From: Palsa-461 sp036844945
GTDB lineage: Bacteria > Actinomycetota > Acidimicrobiia > Acidimicrobiales > RAAP-2
Assembly (NCBI GenBank): GCA_036844945.1
Contig: DAIUEV010000015.1
Coordinates: 1-64,000 of the forward strand
Length of the DNA: 64,000 bases
Direction: 5' to 3'
Position numbers and translations under genes: made by a program. The notes beneath the pieces were generated by a model. The model saw only the letters and a program-made list of their open reading frames with translations, was not told where the DNA came from and made no database searches. Shown here one piece after another: positions 8,188 through 16,603 of the stretch; within the stretch, counting starts at the first letter, position 1, and the number at the start of each line of letters is the position of its first letter.

Positions 8188-9144
8188 GTGCGCTCGCGGG
8201 CCGACCGGCAACGGCAGCTGCCCGCGGCCCCGCTCCTCGCCGGGAGGGTCAGCCCGGTCGTCCCCACCCTGCTCGGCGCCGCGTGCATCTCGTCGTCGGC
8301 GATCGTCTCCCGCCTGGCCGACACCAGCCCGGGCACGACGTCCTTCTACCGATGCCTCCTCGCCCTGCCGGTGCTCGTTCCCTTGGCGGCCGTCGAGGCG
8401 CGGCACCGGGGGACCCGGCCCTGGCGGGTCCGCGGCCAGTCGTTCCTGGCCGGCGCGTTCCTCGGGGTCGACCTCGTGCTGTGGACGCACGCCATCTACG
8501 ACGTCGGGGCCGGGATCGCGACGGTGCTCGCCAATCTCCAGGTGCTGTTCGTCACCGCCATCGCATGGGTGCTGCTTCGGGAGCGACCCCACGCCCGGTT
8601 CCTGCTGGCGCTGCCCGTCGTGGTGGCCGGGGTCATCCTGCTCGCCGGCGTCGAGGGCCATGCCGCGGCCGGCTTCCACCCGGTCTCCGGGGTCCTCTAC
8701 GGGGTCAGCGCCTCGGTCGCCTATTCGGTGTTCATCCTGGTGTTCCGGCGGAGCACCGAGCGGGGGCCCCAGGTGGCCGGCCCCCTCGCCGACGCCACCG
8801 CCGGCGCCGGCCTGGCCGCCCTCGTGTTCGGCCTGGCCGTCGGCCAGATGCACTTCTCGCTGTCCTTAGGCGCGTTCGGGTGGCTCGTGGTCCTCGCGCT
8901 CACCAGCCAGACCCTCGGCTGGCTGCTGATCACCTCGTCGCTGCCCAGGCTGCCCGCCGCGCTGGCGTCGCTCCTCCTGCTGTTCCAACCGGCGGCGTCG
9001 ATGGTGCTGGCGGCCGTGGTCCTGTCCCAGCGGCCGCGCGCGCTGCAGGTGCTCGGGGCGGTCCTCGTCTGCGGCGGCGTACTCGTCGCGGCCCGGTCGA
9101 GGTCCGACCCCGAACTGGCGGGGACCGGGCCGACGCCGGGCTAG
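8188..9144 (+). CDS. EamA/DMT-family transporter
   Basis: About 318 aa with ten hydrophobic segments arranged as two five-helix EamA repeats, the drug/metabolite transporter fold. It is preceded by a short polar N-terminus (VRSRADRQRQLP). Members export amino acids, metabolites or toxic compounds across the cytoplasmic membrane; the substrate cannot be read from sequence. The second repeat ends with the usual LGAVLVCGGVLVAARSR helix. Start chosen at GTG 8188 because of the -10 element 7 nt upstream. Stands alone between the isoleucine operon and an esterase gene. Confidence 0.8.
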   Translation: MRSRADRQRQLPAAPLLAGRVSPVVPTLLGAACISSSAIVSRLADTSPGTTSFYRCLLALPVLVPLAAVEARHRGTRPWRVRGQSFLAGAFLGVDLVLWTHAIYDVGAGIATVLANLQVLFVTAIAWVLLRERPHARFLLALPVVVAGVILLAGVEGHAAAGFHPVSGVLYGVSASVAYSVFILVFRRSTERGPQVAGPLADATAGAGLAALVFGLAVGQMHFSLSLGAFGWLVVLALTSQTLGWLLITSSLPRLPAALASLLLLFQPAASMVLAAVVLSQRPRALQVLGAVLVCGGVLVAARSRSDPELAGTGPTPG

Positions 9145-9200
9145 GACGGCCCGCGCGACGCTGTGTCCCCGGCCGCCCGCCGGGCGAGCAGGAGGTGCCG

Positions 9201-10628
9201 ATGCCCGAGCCAGTGACCACGACCGACCGGGGGGCGGTGCGCGGGTACACCACCGAGCACGGCGTCGCCTTCCGGGGGATCCCCTATGCGAAGGCACCGT
9301 TCGGGCCGAGGCGCTTCGGCGCCCCCGAGGTGCCCGATCGCTGGGAGGGGGAGCGGCCGGCGACCGAGTCGGCCCCGACCGCGCCGCAGCCCGAGTCCGG
9401 CTTCACCCTCATCCCGGAGCCCACGATCGACGGCGGCGACGCCCCGGAGTGCCTGTCGCTGAACGTGTTCACGCCGGACCTCGGCGCCGCCGGGCTCCCG
9501 GTCCTCGTGTGGATCCACGGCGGCGGCTTCACGACGGGCACCCCGTCGAGCACCTGGTACGACGGGGACCGCTTCGCCCGCGACGGGGTCGTGGTGGTGA
9601 GCGTCGGCTACCGCCTCGGGGCGGAGGGCTTCCTCCACATCCCCGGCGCGCCGCCCAACCGCGCGGTGCTCGACTGGATCGCCGCGCTCGAGTGGGTGCA
9701 GCGCAACGTCGTCGCTTTCGGCGGCAACCCCGCCCGGGTCACGGTGGGCGGGCAGAGCGCCGGCGGCGCGGCGTCCCTGCTGCTCGCCACGTTGCCGCGG
9801 GCGAAGGGGATGTTCCGGGCCGCCCTCCCCATGAGCGGCTCGGTGTTCCCGGCGCCCTCCGAGGACGCCGCGCTCGAGCTGACCCGCCGGGTGGCCGGCC
9901 ATCTCGGTGTGACCCCGGACCGCGCCGGGCTGTCGGCCGTCGACCCGGTGGCGCTGGTGGCCGCCCAGACCGCCGCCACGGCGGGGGAGGGCGAGTCGGC
10001 CGTCCGAGCGGGACGCGGGCTCCCGTTCTCCCCCTTCGTCGACGGCGAACTCGTGCCGGTCCGGCCGATGCGGGCGGTGGCGGCCGGAGCGACCGACGGG
10101 CTCGAGGTGCTGATCGGGACGACGGCTGAGGAGTTCAACGCGATGGCCCGGATGGCCCCGATGGACGACGATGCGGCCGACTCGGCGCTGCGGGGCATGG
10201 GACTCGACGACGCCGGGGTCGCCACCTACCGGGCCGGGGCTGCGTCACCGGGCGACGCGATGGGCCAGGCCGTCACCGACCGCACGTTCAGGGTCCCGGC
10301 CCTGCGGGTCGCCGAGGCGCGCCGGGCTCCCACCTACCACTACGAGTTCGCGTGGCGCTCGCCGGGGCTCGGCGGCATCGGCGCGGTGCACTGCCTCGAC
10401 CTCCCCTTCGTGTTCGACGTGCTGCACGACGAGCACGTGGCGGTGGTCGCCGGCGAGGATCCGCCCCAGGACCTCGCCGATGAGATGCACGCCGCGTGGG
10501 TGGCGTTCGTGGCCGAAGGGTCACCCGGCTGGGAGCCGTTCGGCGAGGGCCGCGAGACCATGGTGTTCGACTCGACCTCGAAGCTGATGACGGACCGGCT
10601 CGGCCCGGTCCGGTCGCTCTGGCCATAG
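9201..10628 (+). CDS. Type-B carboxylesterase/lipase
   Basis: 475 aa from ATG 9201 with AGGAGG 5 nt upstream. Alpha/beta-hydrolase of the carboxylesterase B family: starts with TDRGAVRGYTTEHGVAFRGI, has the oxyanion hole HGGGFTTG, nucleophile Ser186 in GGQSAGGA, and a late His in GAVHCLDLPFVF. Hydrolyses carboxylic esters; no signal peptide seen, so cytoplasmic. Slightly shorter than typical ~500-aa members. Follows the EamA gene by 56 nt and may be co-transcribed. Confidence 0.87.
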   Translation: MPEPVTTTDRGAVRGYTTEHGVAFRGIPYAKAPFGPRRFGAPEVPDRWEGERPATESAPTAPQPESGFTLIPEPTIDGGDAPECLSLNVFTPDLGAAGLPVLVWIHGGGFTTGTPSSTWYDGDRFARDGVVVVSVGYRLGAEGFLHIPGAPPNRAVLDWIAALEWVQRNVVAFGGNPARVTVGGQSAGGAASLLLATLPRAKGMFRAALPMSGSVFPAPSEDAALELTRRVAGHLGVTPDRAGLSAVDPVALVAAQTAATAGEGESAVRAGRGLPFSPFVDGELVPVRPMRAVAAGATDGLEVLIGTTAEEFNAMARMAPMDDDAADSALRGMGLDDAGVATYRAGAASPGDAMGQAVTDRTFRVPALRVAEARRAPTYHYEFAWRSPGLGGIGAVHCLDLPFVFDVLHDEHVAVVAGEDPPQDLADEMHAAWVAFVAEGSPGWEPFGEGRETMVFDSTSKLMTDRLGPVRSLWP

Positions 10629-10764
10629 GGCTCGGCGGAGCGGGGGGCGAACCCCCGCCCAATCCCCGCAATGGAACTGTCACCAGGAAGATTCTGCGCA
10701 ACACCTGTAGCATCGGCCCGGCTATCCCAGACCTTGGGCCCTGACATCCACAGGCGGCACGGCC

Positions 10765-11292
10765 ATGAACCTGGTCGATCTCGACTCGGCGACCCGGGCC
10801 CACATGCGCACCGAGGTGGAACGGGATATCTCCTCGGGGAGGCTGTACCTCAGCGATCGTCTCAACAGCGCCGGCCTGCGCGAGTATCCCGGTTTGCTCC
10901 TGGAGGCGATTGACACGGGGACTCCGTCGACCCTTGCGACGGTCATCCGATCGCGCGGTCTTTTGAACCGAGCCGAGACCGCCCTCAAGGGCCGCCCCCC
11001 CGACGTGGTGCCTCCGGAGGCGGCAGTCGCCATCGCCGAGGGCGAGTTCAATCGGTTCTACATGCGTGGGGTGTGTGCCCGGGCGATCGCTGCCGGTGTG
11101 CAGACCGTGGAGGTGTATCAGGCCCGGACCACCACGGACCCGCTGCCCGAGTCGACGGCGTTGGTCGGCCGCCGGCTCGATGCCCGGGGACTGCTCGACG
11201 ACCTTCGGAACCACGTCCTCGTGGACCGGGCGCTCGGGTTGCCGATCGGGGCCGACTCTGGGCTGAGCGTCTGGTTCCCGGGGCCCGCCTGA
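10765..11292 (+). CDS. Hypothetical protein, 175 aa
   Basis: I do not recognise a family. The protein is soluble and predicted mostly helical, with a first half of short charged helices (MNLVDLDSATRAHMRTEVER) and a VYQARTTTDPLPESTALVGR stretch in the second half. No membrane segment, signal peptide or cysteine cluster. Codon usage is normal for the window and the ORF is intact with good GC3, so it is likely a real gene. It sits alone between an esterase and a convergent nitroreductase. No obvious strong ribosome site upstream of the ATG. Confidence 0.6.
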   Translation: MNLVDLDSATRAHMRTEVERDISSGRLYLSDRLNSAGLREYPGLLLEAIDTGTPSTLATVIRSRGLLNRAETALKGRPPDVVPPEAAVAIAEGEFNRFYMRGVCARAIAAGVQTVEVYQARTTTDPLPESTALVGRRLDARGLLDDLRNHVLVDRALGLPIGADSGLSVWFPGPA

Positions 11293-11317
11293 TTGCGCCT
11301 CCACCGGGCGGGCCTGC

Positions 11318-12094
11318 TCAGGCCTCCCGGGTCGGCGGCCCGGCCGAGGTGTGCCTCGTCCCCTCGGGGTCGACCGCCCATGTCGGCGCCCTCTCCCACT
11401 CCTCCTCGTAGACGAGCTCTCCCATCGGGCGGCGGCGGACCGGCCCGTGTGCGCCCACCGGCCGGCCGAGCGTGATGGTGGCGGCGATGAAGACGTGGTC
11501 GGGGAGGCCGAAGAGCTCGCGCAGCTCGGGTTCGGCGCCGAAGTGGAAGCCGGTCATGACCCCGCCGTACCCGAGCGCGCGCGCCGCCAGGAGCAGGTTC
11601 TGGCACGCCGGGTAGACCGAGGCGCCCTCGAGCGGGTGCGGGGCCCGGTAGCGCACCAGGCAGGGCAGGATCAGAACCGGCACCCGCTCGAAGTGGTCGA
11701 CGTACTCCTGCATGGTCCGCGCCGTGCGCGCCTTCGGCGAGTCGGCGACCGCCCCGGTGCCCGAGTCGTAGGAGTCCACCTCCCGCTTGGCGCCCCAGAT
11801 GCGGCGGGCCGATGCCGCGATCAGCGCCTTCGCCCGCACGGCCTTCGGGCCGTCGGTGAGCACGAGCAGCCGGAAGGGCTGCCGGTTGGAGCCGCTCGGA
11901 GCCCGGGTGGCCGCGAAGAGGATCGCCCGGAGCGCGTTCGTGGGCACCGGCTCGTCGCGGTAGCGGCGGATGGCGCGGGTGGAGGCGATCCCCTCGAGCA
12001 GCCCGACCGTGTCGGCCGGCAGCGCGTCGTCCAAGGCCTCGGTCACGGGCCCGTCTCTCCCTCCCGGTCGGTCGGGACCGACCCTCTCGGTCAC
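11318..12094 (-). CDS. Nitroreductase family protein
   Basis: 258 aa. FMN-dependent nitroreductase fold: TRAIRRYRDEPVP near residue 38, APSGSNRQPFRLLVL binding FMN phosphate, and the late ALGYGGVMTGF. The ATG overlaps the stop of the ABC transporter ATPase gene (ATGA, 12091-12094), so it is probably translated from the same transcript. NAD(P)H-dependent reduction of nitro compounds or flavin; physiological substrate unknown. Link to osmoprotectant transport is not obvious and may only be positional. Confidence 0.8.
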   Translation of the reverse strand: MTERVGPDRPGGRDGPVTEALDDALPADTVGLLEGIASTRAIRRYRDEPVPTNALRAILFAATRAPSGSNRQPFRLLVLTDGPKAVRAKALIAASARRIWGAKREVDSYDSGTGAVADSPKARTARTMQEYVDHFERVPVLILPCLVRYRAPHPLEGASVYPACQNLLLAARALGYGGVMTGFHFGAEPELRELFGLPDHVFIAATITLGRPVGAHGPVRRRPMGELVYEEEWERAPTWAVDPEGTRHTSAGPPTREA

Positions 12095-13218
12095 TCCAGC
12101 CCCTCGGGCGCGCTCGGCTCGCCGCCGACGGATCGCCGCATCGCCGCGTGGAGCGCGTTGGGGGTGAGTATCCCGACATAGCGGTCACCGTCGACGACCG
12201 GCACCCACCGCACGTCGTGCTGCAGCATCTCCCCGAGCGCGGCGCGCAGCGACGTCCCGAGCGGCACCTGCACCCCGAACTCGACCACGTGGTCGGCGAC
12301 CGCGCCACCGCGGCCGGGGTCGAGGTCGATCCAGCCGAGGAGGTGGTCGGCCGCGTCCACCACGAGCGCCCAGCGGCTGTCGGCCCCGGCCGCGAGCGCC
12401 CTCGCGTCGAGCATGGAGACGTCGGGGGGGACGGCCGGCGGGTGGAAGAGGTCCTCGGTGGCGATCGCGGTGACCCCGAGGCGGCGCACCCCCCGGTCGG
12501 ACCCGACGAAGTCGGCCACGAAGGGGGTCGCCGGACGGCCCAACACCTCGGAGGGGGTGTCGTGCTGCTCCAGCACGCCCCCCTTCGACAGGACCACGAT
12601 GCGGTCGCCGAGGCGGGCCGCCTCCTCGATGTCGTGGGTGACGAACACGATCGTCTTCTCCAGCTCCTGCTGCAGGTCGAGCAGCTGCTGCTGGAGCCGT
12701 CCCCGGGTCACCGGGTCGACCGCGCCAAAGGGCTCGTCCATGAGGAGTACGGGCGGGTCGCCACCGAGCGCCCGGGCCACGCCGACCCGCTGGCGCTCGC
12801 CACCGGAGAGCTCGTGCGGGTACCGGCGCCCGTAGCGGTCGGGGTCGAGGCCCACCAGCTCGAGCAGCTCGTTGACCCGCCGGTCGATCCTCGAGCGGTC
12901 CCAGCCGAGCAGGCGGGGGACCGTGGCCACGTTGTCGGCGATGCGGCGGTGGGGGAAGAGACCGCCGTGCTGGATCACGTACCCGATGCCCCGGCGCAGC
13001 GTCACCGGGTCCATCTGCAACACGTCGGTGCCGTCGATGAGGATCCGGCCGCCGCTCGGCTCGATGAGCCGGTTGATCATCCGCAGGGTGGTGGTCTTGC
13101 CGCAGCCCGACGGCCCGACCAGCACGCATAGCTCGCCGTCGCCGACGCTGAAGCTGAGCTCGGCCACCGCGACCGAGTCGCGCCCGTAGCGCTTGGTCAC
13201 CCGCTCGAGCGCGATCAC
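12091..13218 (-). CDS. Quaternary-amine ABC transporter ATPase with CBS region
   Basis: About 375 aa from GTG 13218. Walker A GPSGCGKTT, signature LSGGERQRVG, Walker B LLMDEPFGAVD and the H-loop THDIEEA are intact. The C-terminal ~130 residues contain CBS-like segments (VPVVDGDRYVGIL), which in ProV/OpuA-type ATPases sense ionic strength. Powers import of glycine betaine, choline or carnitine with the divergent permease and binding-protein genes. The start is inferred from a TAACGT -10 element on the minus strand (13232-13227) 8 nt upstream; GTG 13221 is equally possible. An in-frame ATG at 13317 would run into the divergent promoter. Confidence 0.85.
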   Translation of the reverse strand: MIALERVTKRYGRDSVAVAELSFSVGDGELCVLVGPSGCGKTTTLRMINRLIEPSGGRILIDGTDVLQMDPVTLRRGIGYVIQHGGLFPHRRIADNVATVPRLLGWDRSRIDRRVNELLELVGLDPDRYGRRYPHELSGGERQRVGVARALGGDPPVLLMDEPFGAVDPVTRGRLQQQLLDLQQELEKTIVFVTHDIEEAARLGDRIVVLSKGGVLEQHDTPSEVLGRPATPFVADFVGSDRGVRRLGVTAIATEDLFHPPAVPPDVSMLDARALAAGADSRWALVVDAADHLLGWIDLDPGRGGAVADHVVEFGVQVPLGTSLRAALGEMLQHDVRWVPVVDGDRYVGILTPNALHAAMRRSVGGEPSAPEGLE

Positions 13219-13223
13219 CACCG

Positions 13224-13296
13224 CCGACGTTACCCAGGCGTCGGTGTCCACCGGCTCCGTACCCCGGGCCCGCGTCACCGCCCCCGGTAACGTCGG
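13224..13296. promoter_or_regulatory. Mirror-image divergent promoter of the osmoprotectant transporter
   Basis: CCGACGTTACC (13224-13234) and GGTAACGTCGG (13286-13296) are perfect inverted copies 51 bp apart. Each contains a TAACGT -10 element pointing outward: one leads to the permease GTG at 13301 (7-nt gap), the other to the ATPase GTG at 13221/13218 (5 or 8 nt). Both transcripts would be leaderless and could be co-regulated by a factor reading the shared 11-bp arm. Confidence 0.55.
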
Positions 13297-13300
13297 GCTC

Positions 13301-13990
13301 GTGCTCCTGGCGGGCAACCCGTTCTTCCGGTGGAGCTACGTCACCGGCCAGTGGGGCCAGATCCAGGCCGACCTGGTGCAGCACATCGAGCTGAGCCTTA
13401 TCGCGGTGGCGATCGGCGCGGCGATCTCGGTGCCTGTCGGGGTACTGGCCTGGCGATACCGGCTCATCCGGGCGCCCGCGTTCGGGGTGGCCAGCGCGCT
13501 CTACATCATCCCGTCGTTGGCGTTGTTCGCGATCCTGGGCGGCATCACCGGCTACGTCCCGCCCCGCTCGTGGGTGACCGCCGAGGTCGCGCTGGTCGGC
13601 TACACGCTTCTGATCCTGATCTGGAACACCGTGGCCGGGCTGAACGCGGTGCCGGCCGACGCGCGGGAGGCGGCGACCGCCCTCGGCTACTCGCGCCGGG
13701 CCGAGCTGCTCCGGGTCGACCTTCCCCTCGCCCTCCCGTACATCTTCGCCGGGCTGCGGGTGGCCATGTCGACGGTGATCGGGCTGGTCACGGTCACCGC
13801 GCTGATCGGGCTCGGTGGGCTCGGCCAGCAGATCACCTACGGCTTCAACATCGCCTACAACACGCCGATCATCGTGGGGCTCGTGCTCTCGATCGCCCTC
13901 GCGGCGGTCGCCGACCTCCTCCTCGTCGGCGCGGAGCGCCTCGTCGTCCCGTGGTCGCGCGGGATCCGGCGGGCCCGGAGCGAGGGCTGA
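13301..13990 (+). CDS. Osmoprotectant ABC transporter permease 1
   Basis: About 229 aa from GTG 13301. MetI/ProW-type binding-protein-dependent permease with five or six hydrophobic helices and the EAA loop (AREAATALGYSRRAELLRVDLP). Belongs to the small OpuBB/ProW group that pairs with a second permease. It ends 3 nt before the next permease gene, so the two form the membrane heterodimer. Start chosen because the TAACGT element at 13288-13293 is 7 nt upstream; an in-frame start at 13193 would place the promoter inside the gene. Confidence 0.85.
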   Translation: MLLAGNPFFRWSYVTGQWGQIQADLVQHIELSLIAVAIGAAISVPVGVLAWRYRLIRAPAFGVASALYIIPSLALFAILGGITGYVPPRSWVTAEVALVGYTLLILIWNTVAGLNAVPADAREAATALGYSRRAELLRVDLPLALPYIFAGLRVAMSTVIGLVTVTALIGLGGLGQQITYGFNIAYNTPIIVGLVLSIALAAVADLLLVGAERLVVPWSRGIRRARSEG

Positions 13991-13993
13991 GCC

Positions 13994-14710
13994 GTGTCCT
14001 TCCTCGACCGGCTGTTCCACTGGTTCACGACCTCGGCCTACTGGAGCGGGACGGGCGGGATCCCCGTGCTGTTCGGCCGATCGCTCGAGCTGAGCGCGGC
14101 GGTGGTGGTCACCGCGCTCGTGCTCGGAGGGGGCCTCGGACTGGTGCTCGGCCACACCGGCCGGGGGGCGCTGGTGGCCGTCAACGCGGCCAACGCCTTC
14201 CGGGCCGTGCCGACCCTCGCCCTCCTCACCCTGCTCGCCATCCAGCCGTCGATCTCGCTGCGCTGGGACGGCTTCCTCGCGTCGTGGATCGCGCTGACCG
14301 TGCTCGCGATCCCGCCCATCCTCACCAACACCTACGTCGGTATGCGGGAGGTGGACGCCGATGTGCGCGACGCCGCGCGGGCCATGGGGCTGCGGGGCGC
14401 CAGCATCCTGTCGAGGGTGGAGGCACCGCTGGCCGTCCCCTTCGTGATGGCCGGCGTCCGGACGGCCGCGATCGAGGTCGTGGCGACCTCGACCCTGGCC
14501 GCCTACGTCGGGTACTCGGACCTCGGCACCTACGTGCTCGCCGGGCTCAACACCCAGAACACCGTCGAGTCGGTGGCCGGGGCGCTCCTCGTGGCGGCCA
14601 TGGCCGCCCTCGTGGCCGGCGTCCTCGGAACGGCCGGGCGGCTGCTCACCCCGCCCCCGCTCCGGCGGGAGCGGACGCTCTCGCTGGCCGGTCGTCCGGC
14701 CGGGTGGTGA
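13994..14710 (+). CDS. Osmoprotectant ABC transporter permease 2
   Basis: 238 aa, GTG start 3 nt after the previous gene. Second ProW/OpuB-type permease with a central EAA loop (VRDAARAMGLRGASILSRVE) and about six hydrophobic segments, the last in LLVAAMAALVAGVLG. Forms a heterodimeric channel with the preceding permease. The gap of 131 nt to the binding-protein gene contains a CCGAGG...CCTCGG hairpin near 14720-14747 that might separate expression levels. Confidence 0.85.
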   Translation: MSFLDRLFHWFTTSAYWSGTGGIPVLFGRSLELSAAVVVTALVLGGGLGLVLGHTGRGALVAVNAANAFRAVPTLALLTLLAIQPSISLRWDGFLASWIALTVLAIPPILTNTYVGMREVDADVRDAARAMGLRGASILSRVEAPLAVPFVMAGVRTAAIEVVATSTLAAYVGYSDLGTYVLAGLNTQNTVESVAGALLVAAMAALVAGVLGTAGRLLTPPPLRRERTLSLAGRPAGW

Positions 14711-14841
14711 AGGCACGCCGAGGCCAAAATCTGATCAAATACCTCGGGATTCCGTCGAAGTTTCGAAAGGCACCGGTCGCGGAATCGTCATAGTGCGCTA
14801 GACCCCTCTCCCAACTGGTCCCTTCAGGAAAGGCGAACCCG

Positions 14842-15750
14842 ATGTCCCGTGTCCGTGTCCTCCTCGCCGGCGCCGCGTTGCTCGCGGCAGCCGCCGGCGC
14901 GCTGGCCGCCGCCCCGGCGGCGTCCGCGGCGAGCTCCAAGCCGAGCATCGTGATCGGTTCCACCAACTTCGAAGAGCAGGCGATCGTCTCCAACATCTGG
15001 GCGGACGTCCTCCGCAAGGCGGGCTTCACCGTCACGGTCGAGCCGGCCCTGGGCACCCGGGCGATCGTCGTACCCGCCATCGAGAAGGGGCAGATCAACC
15101 TCGAGCCGGACTACGCCGCCTCTCTGCTCGGCTTCCTCCACGGCGGCAACCCGCAGAAGGCCGGCGACAACATCACGACGGCCATCCCGGCCGACCAGCG
15201 GGCGCTCGCCCCCTTCGGGGTGACGGTGCTGCCGGCCTCGAAGGCGCTCGACACCAACGTGTTCGCGGTCACCAAGGCCACGGCGAGCAAGTACCACCTG
15301 ACCACGCTGTCCAGCCTGAAGCCCTACGCTTCCAAGCTGACCCTCGGCGGGCCGCCCGAGTGCCCGACCTTCGCCGGCTGCGAGCCGGGACTCGAGAAGG
15401 TCTACGGGCTGCACTTCGCCGGCTTCAAGTCCCTCGACGAGGCCGGCCCGCTGAGCGTGGCCGCGCTGAAGGGCGGGGAGGTGCAGGTGGTGGAGCTGTT
15501 CTCGAGCGACGGCAACGTCGTGTCGAACAACTTCGTGGCCTTGACCGACAACAAGCACCTCGAGGGGGCCGACTACATCGTCCCGGTGATCCGCAAGTCC
15601 GTCGACACCGCCCAGGTGGCGAGGCTCCTCAACGCCATCGACGCCAAGCTGACCACCAACGCCATCTCCAAGCTGAACCTCGATGACACCGCCAAGCAGG
15701 AACAGCCGCCTGCGGTCGCGCAGGCCTGGCTCAACTCGGTGGGCGGCTGA
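14842..15750 (+). CDS. Quaternary-amine substrate-binding protein (OpuBC/ProX-type)
   Basis: 302 aa. An N-terminal signal peptide (SRVRVLLAGAALLAAAAGAL, cleavage likely after an Ala-rich run near residue 30) is followed by the type II periplasmic-binding fold of the OpuAC family: GSTNFEEQAIVSNIW, ALGTRAIVVPAIEKGQINLE and DYAASLLGF. No lipobox Cys is visible, so it may be free or surface-retained by another means. Binds betaine, choline or related compounds for the two permeases upstream. AGGAAAGG precedes the ATG. Confidence 0.85.
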   Translation: MSRVRVLLAGAALLAAAAGALAAAPAASAASSKPSIVIGSTNFEEQAIVSNIWADVLRKAGFTVTVEPALGTRAIVVPAIEKGQINLEPDYAASLLGFLHGGNPQKAGDNITTAIPADQRALAPFGVTVLPASKALDTNVFAVTKATASKYHLTTLSSLKPYASKLTLGGPPECPTFAGCEPGLEKVYGLHFAGFKSLDEAGPLSVAALKGGEVQVVELFSSDGNVVSNNFVALTDNKHLEGADYIVPVIRKSVDTAQVARLLNAIDAKLTTNAISKLNLDDTAKQEQPPAVAQAWLNSVGG

Positions 15751-15834
15751 TCCCGAGACGCTGACCCTCCGCCCCGGCCGACGCCGGCCCGGGACGGGGG
15801 CCTACAGTCGGCCGACCGGCGGCGAGGGAGGCAC

Positions 15835-16599
15835 GTGGGGCGGCCCACCACAACCGAGACGGCGGGCGGCGTGGCCACCATCACGCTCGATCTGCCGGAG
15901 AAGCGCAACGCGCTCAGCACCGAGATGCTCGACTCGCTGGGCGACGACCTCGCCGCGGCGGCCGACGACCCCGCGGTCCGGGTGGTGGTGCTCACCCACA
16001 CCGGGACGATCTTCTGCGCCGGGGCCGACCTCTCGGTCGCGGCGGCCACCGCCGCCCGCTACGACATCGCCGGGATCCTCCGGCTGGTCCAGGACATCGG
16101 CAAGCCGGTGGTCGGACGGATCGCCGGGCAGTGCCTCGGTGGCGGGGTCGGCCTGGCCGCGGCCTGCGACATCTCGGTCGCGGCCACCGACGCGCGCTTC
16201 GCGTTCAGCGAGGTCCGGCTCGGGGTGGCCCCGGCCGTGATCTCGGTGGTCTGCCTGGCCAAGATGCGCCGGGCCGAGGCGGCCGAGCTCTTCTTGTCCG
16301 GGGAGCGGTTCGACGCGGTCCGGGCGGCCGAGGTCGGGCTGATCACCCGGGCGGTGGGGGCGGCCGAGCTCGACGCGGCGGTCGACGAGGTGGTGGGCCG
16401 GCTGCTGCTCGGGGGCCCGGGCGCCCTGGCGGCGGTCAAGCGCATCCTGGCCACGGTGCCGGCGATGGGGCGAGACGAGGCGTTCGCGTGGGCGAGCGAG
16501 CTGTCGGCGACGTTGTTCGCCTCGGACGAGGCGACCGCGGGCATCGCGGCGTTCCGGGAGCGACGGCCCGCGCCGTGGGCGGAGCCGTGGCCCTCCTGA
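15835..16599 (+). CDS. LiuC-like enoyl-CoA hydratase (probable methylglutaconyl-CoA hydratase)
   Basis: 254 aa from GTG 15835 with GGGAGG just upstream. Crotonase fold: CAGADL oxyanion loop, CLGGGVGLAAACDISVA and FAFSEVRLGVAPAVIS. The Gly-rich GGGVGL and the SEVRLG..PAVIS segment match the LiuC/AtuE branch that hydrates 3-methylglutaconyl-CoA or gamma-carboxygeranoyl-CoA. The convergent neighbour is a carboxyltransferase, then an acyl-CoA dehydrogenase, TetR regulator and HMG-CoA lyase-like gene, which supports leucine/isovalerate breakdown. Confidence 0.8.
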   Translation: MGRPTTTETAGGVATITLDLPEKRNALSTEMLDSLGDDLAAAADDPAVRVVVLTHTGTIFCAGADLSVAAATAARYDIAGILRLVQDIGKPVVGRIAGQCLGGGVGLAAACDISVAATDARFAFSEVRLGVAPAVISVVCLAKMRRAEAAELFLSGERFDAVRAAEVGLITRAVGAAELDAAVDEVVGRLLLGGPGALAAVKRILATVPAMGRDEAFAWASELSATLFASDEATAGIAAFRERRPAPWAEPWPS

Positions 16600-16603
16600 T
16601 CGC

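Noticed and set aside
12185..14716. 843-codon minus-strand open frame across the osmoprotectant transporter genes
   Set aside because: Arg/Pro/Gly-rich translation with no family features; it is an antisense shadow of real genes in GC-rich DNA.
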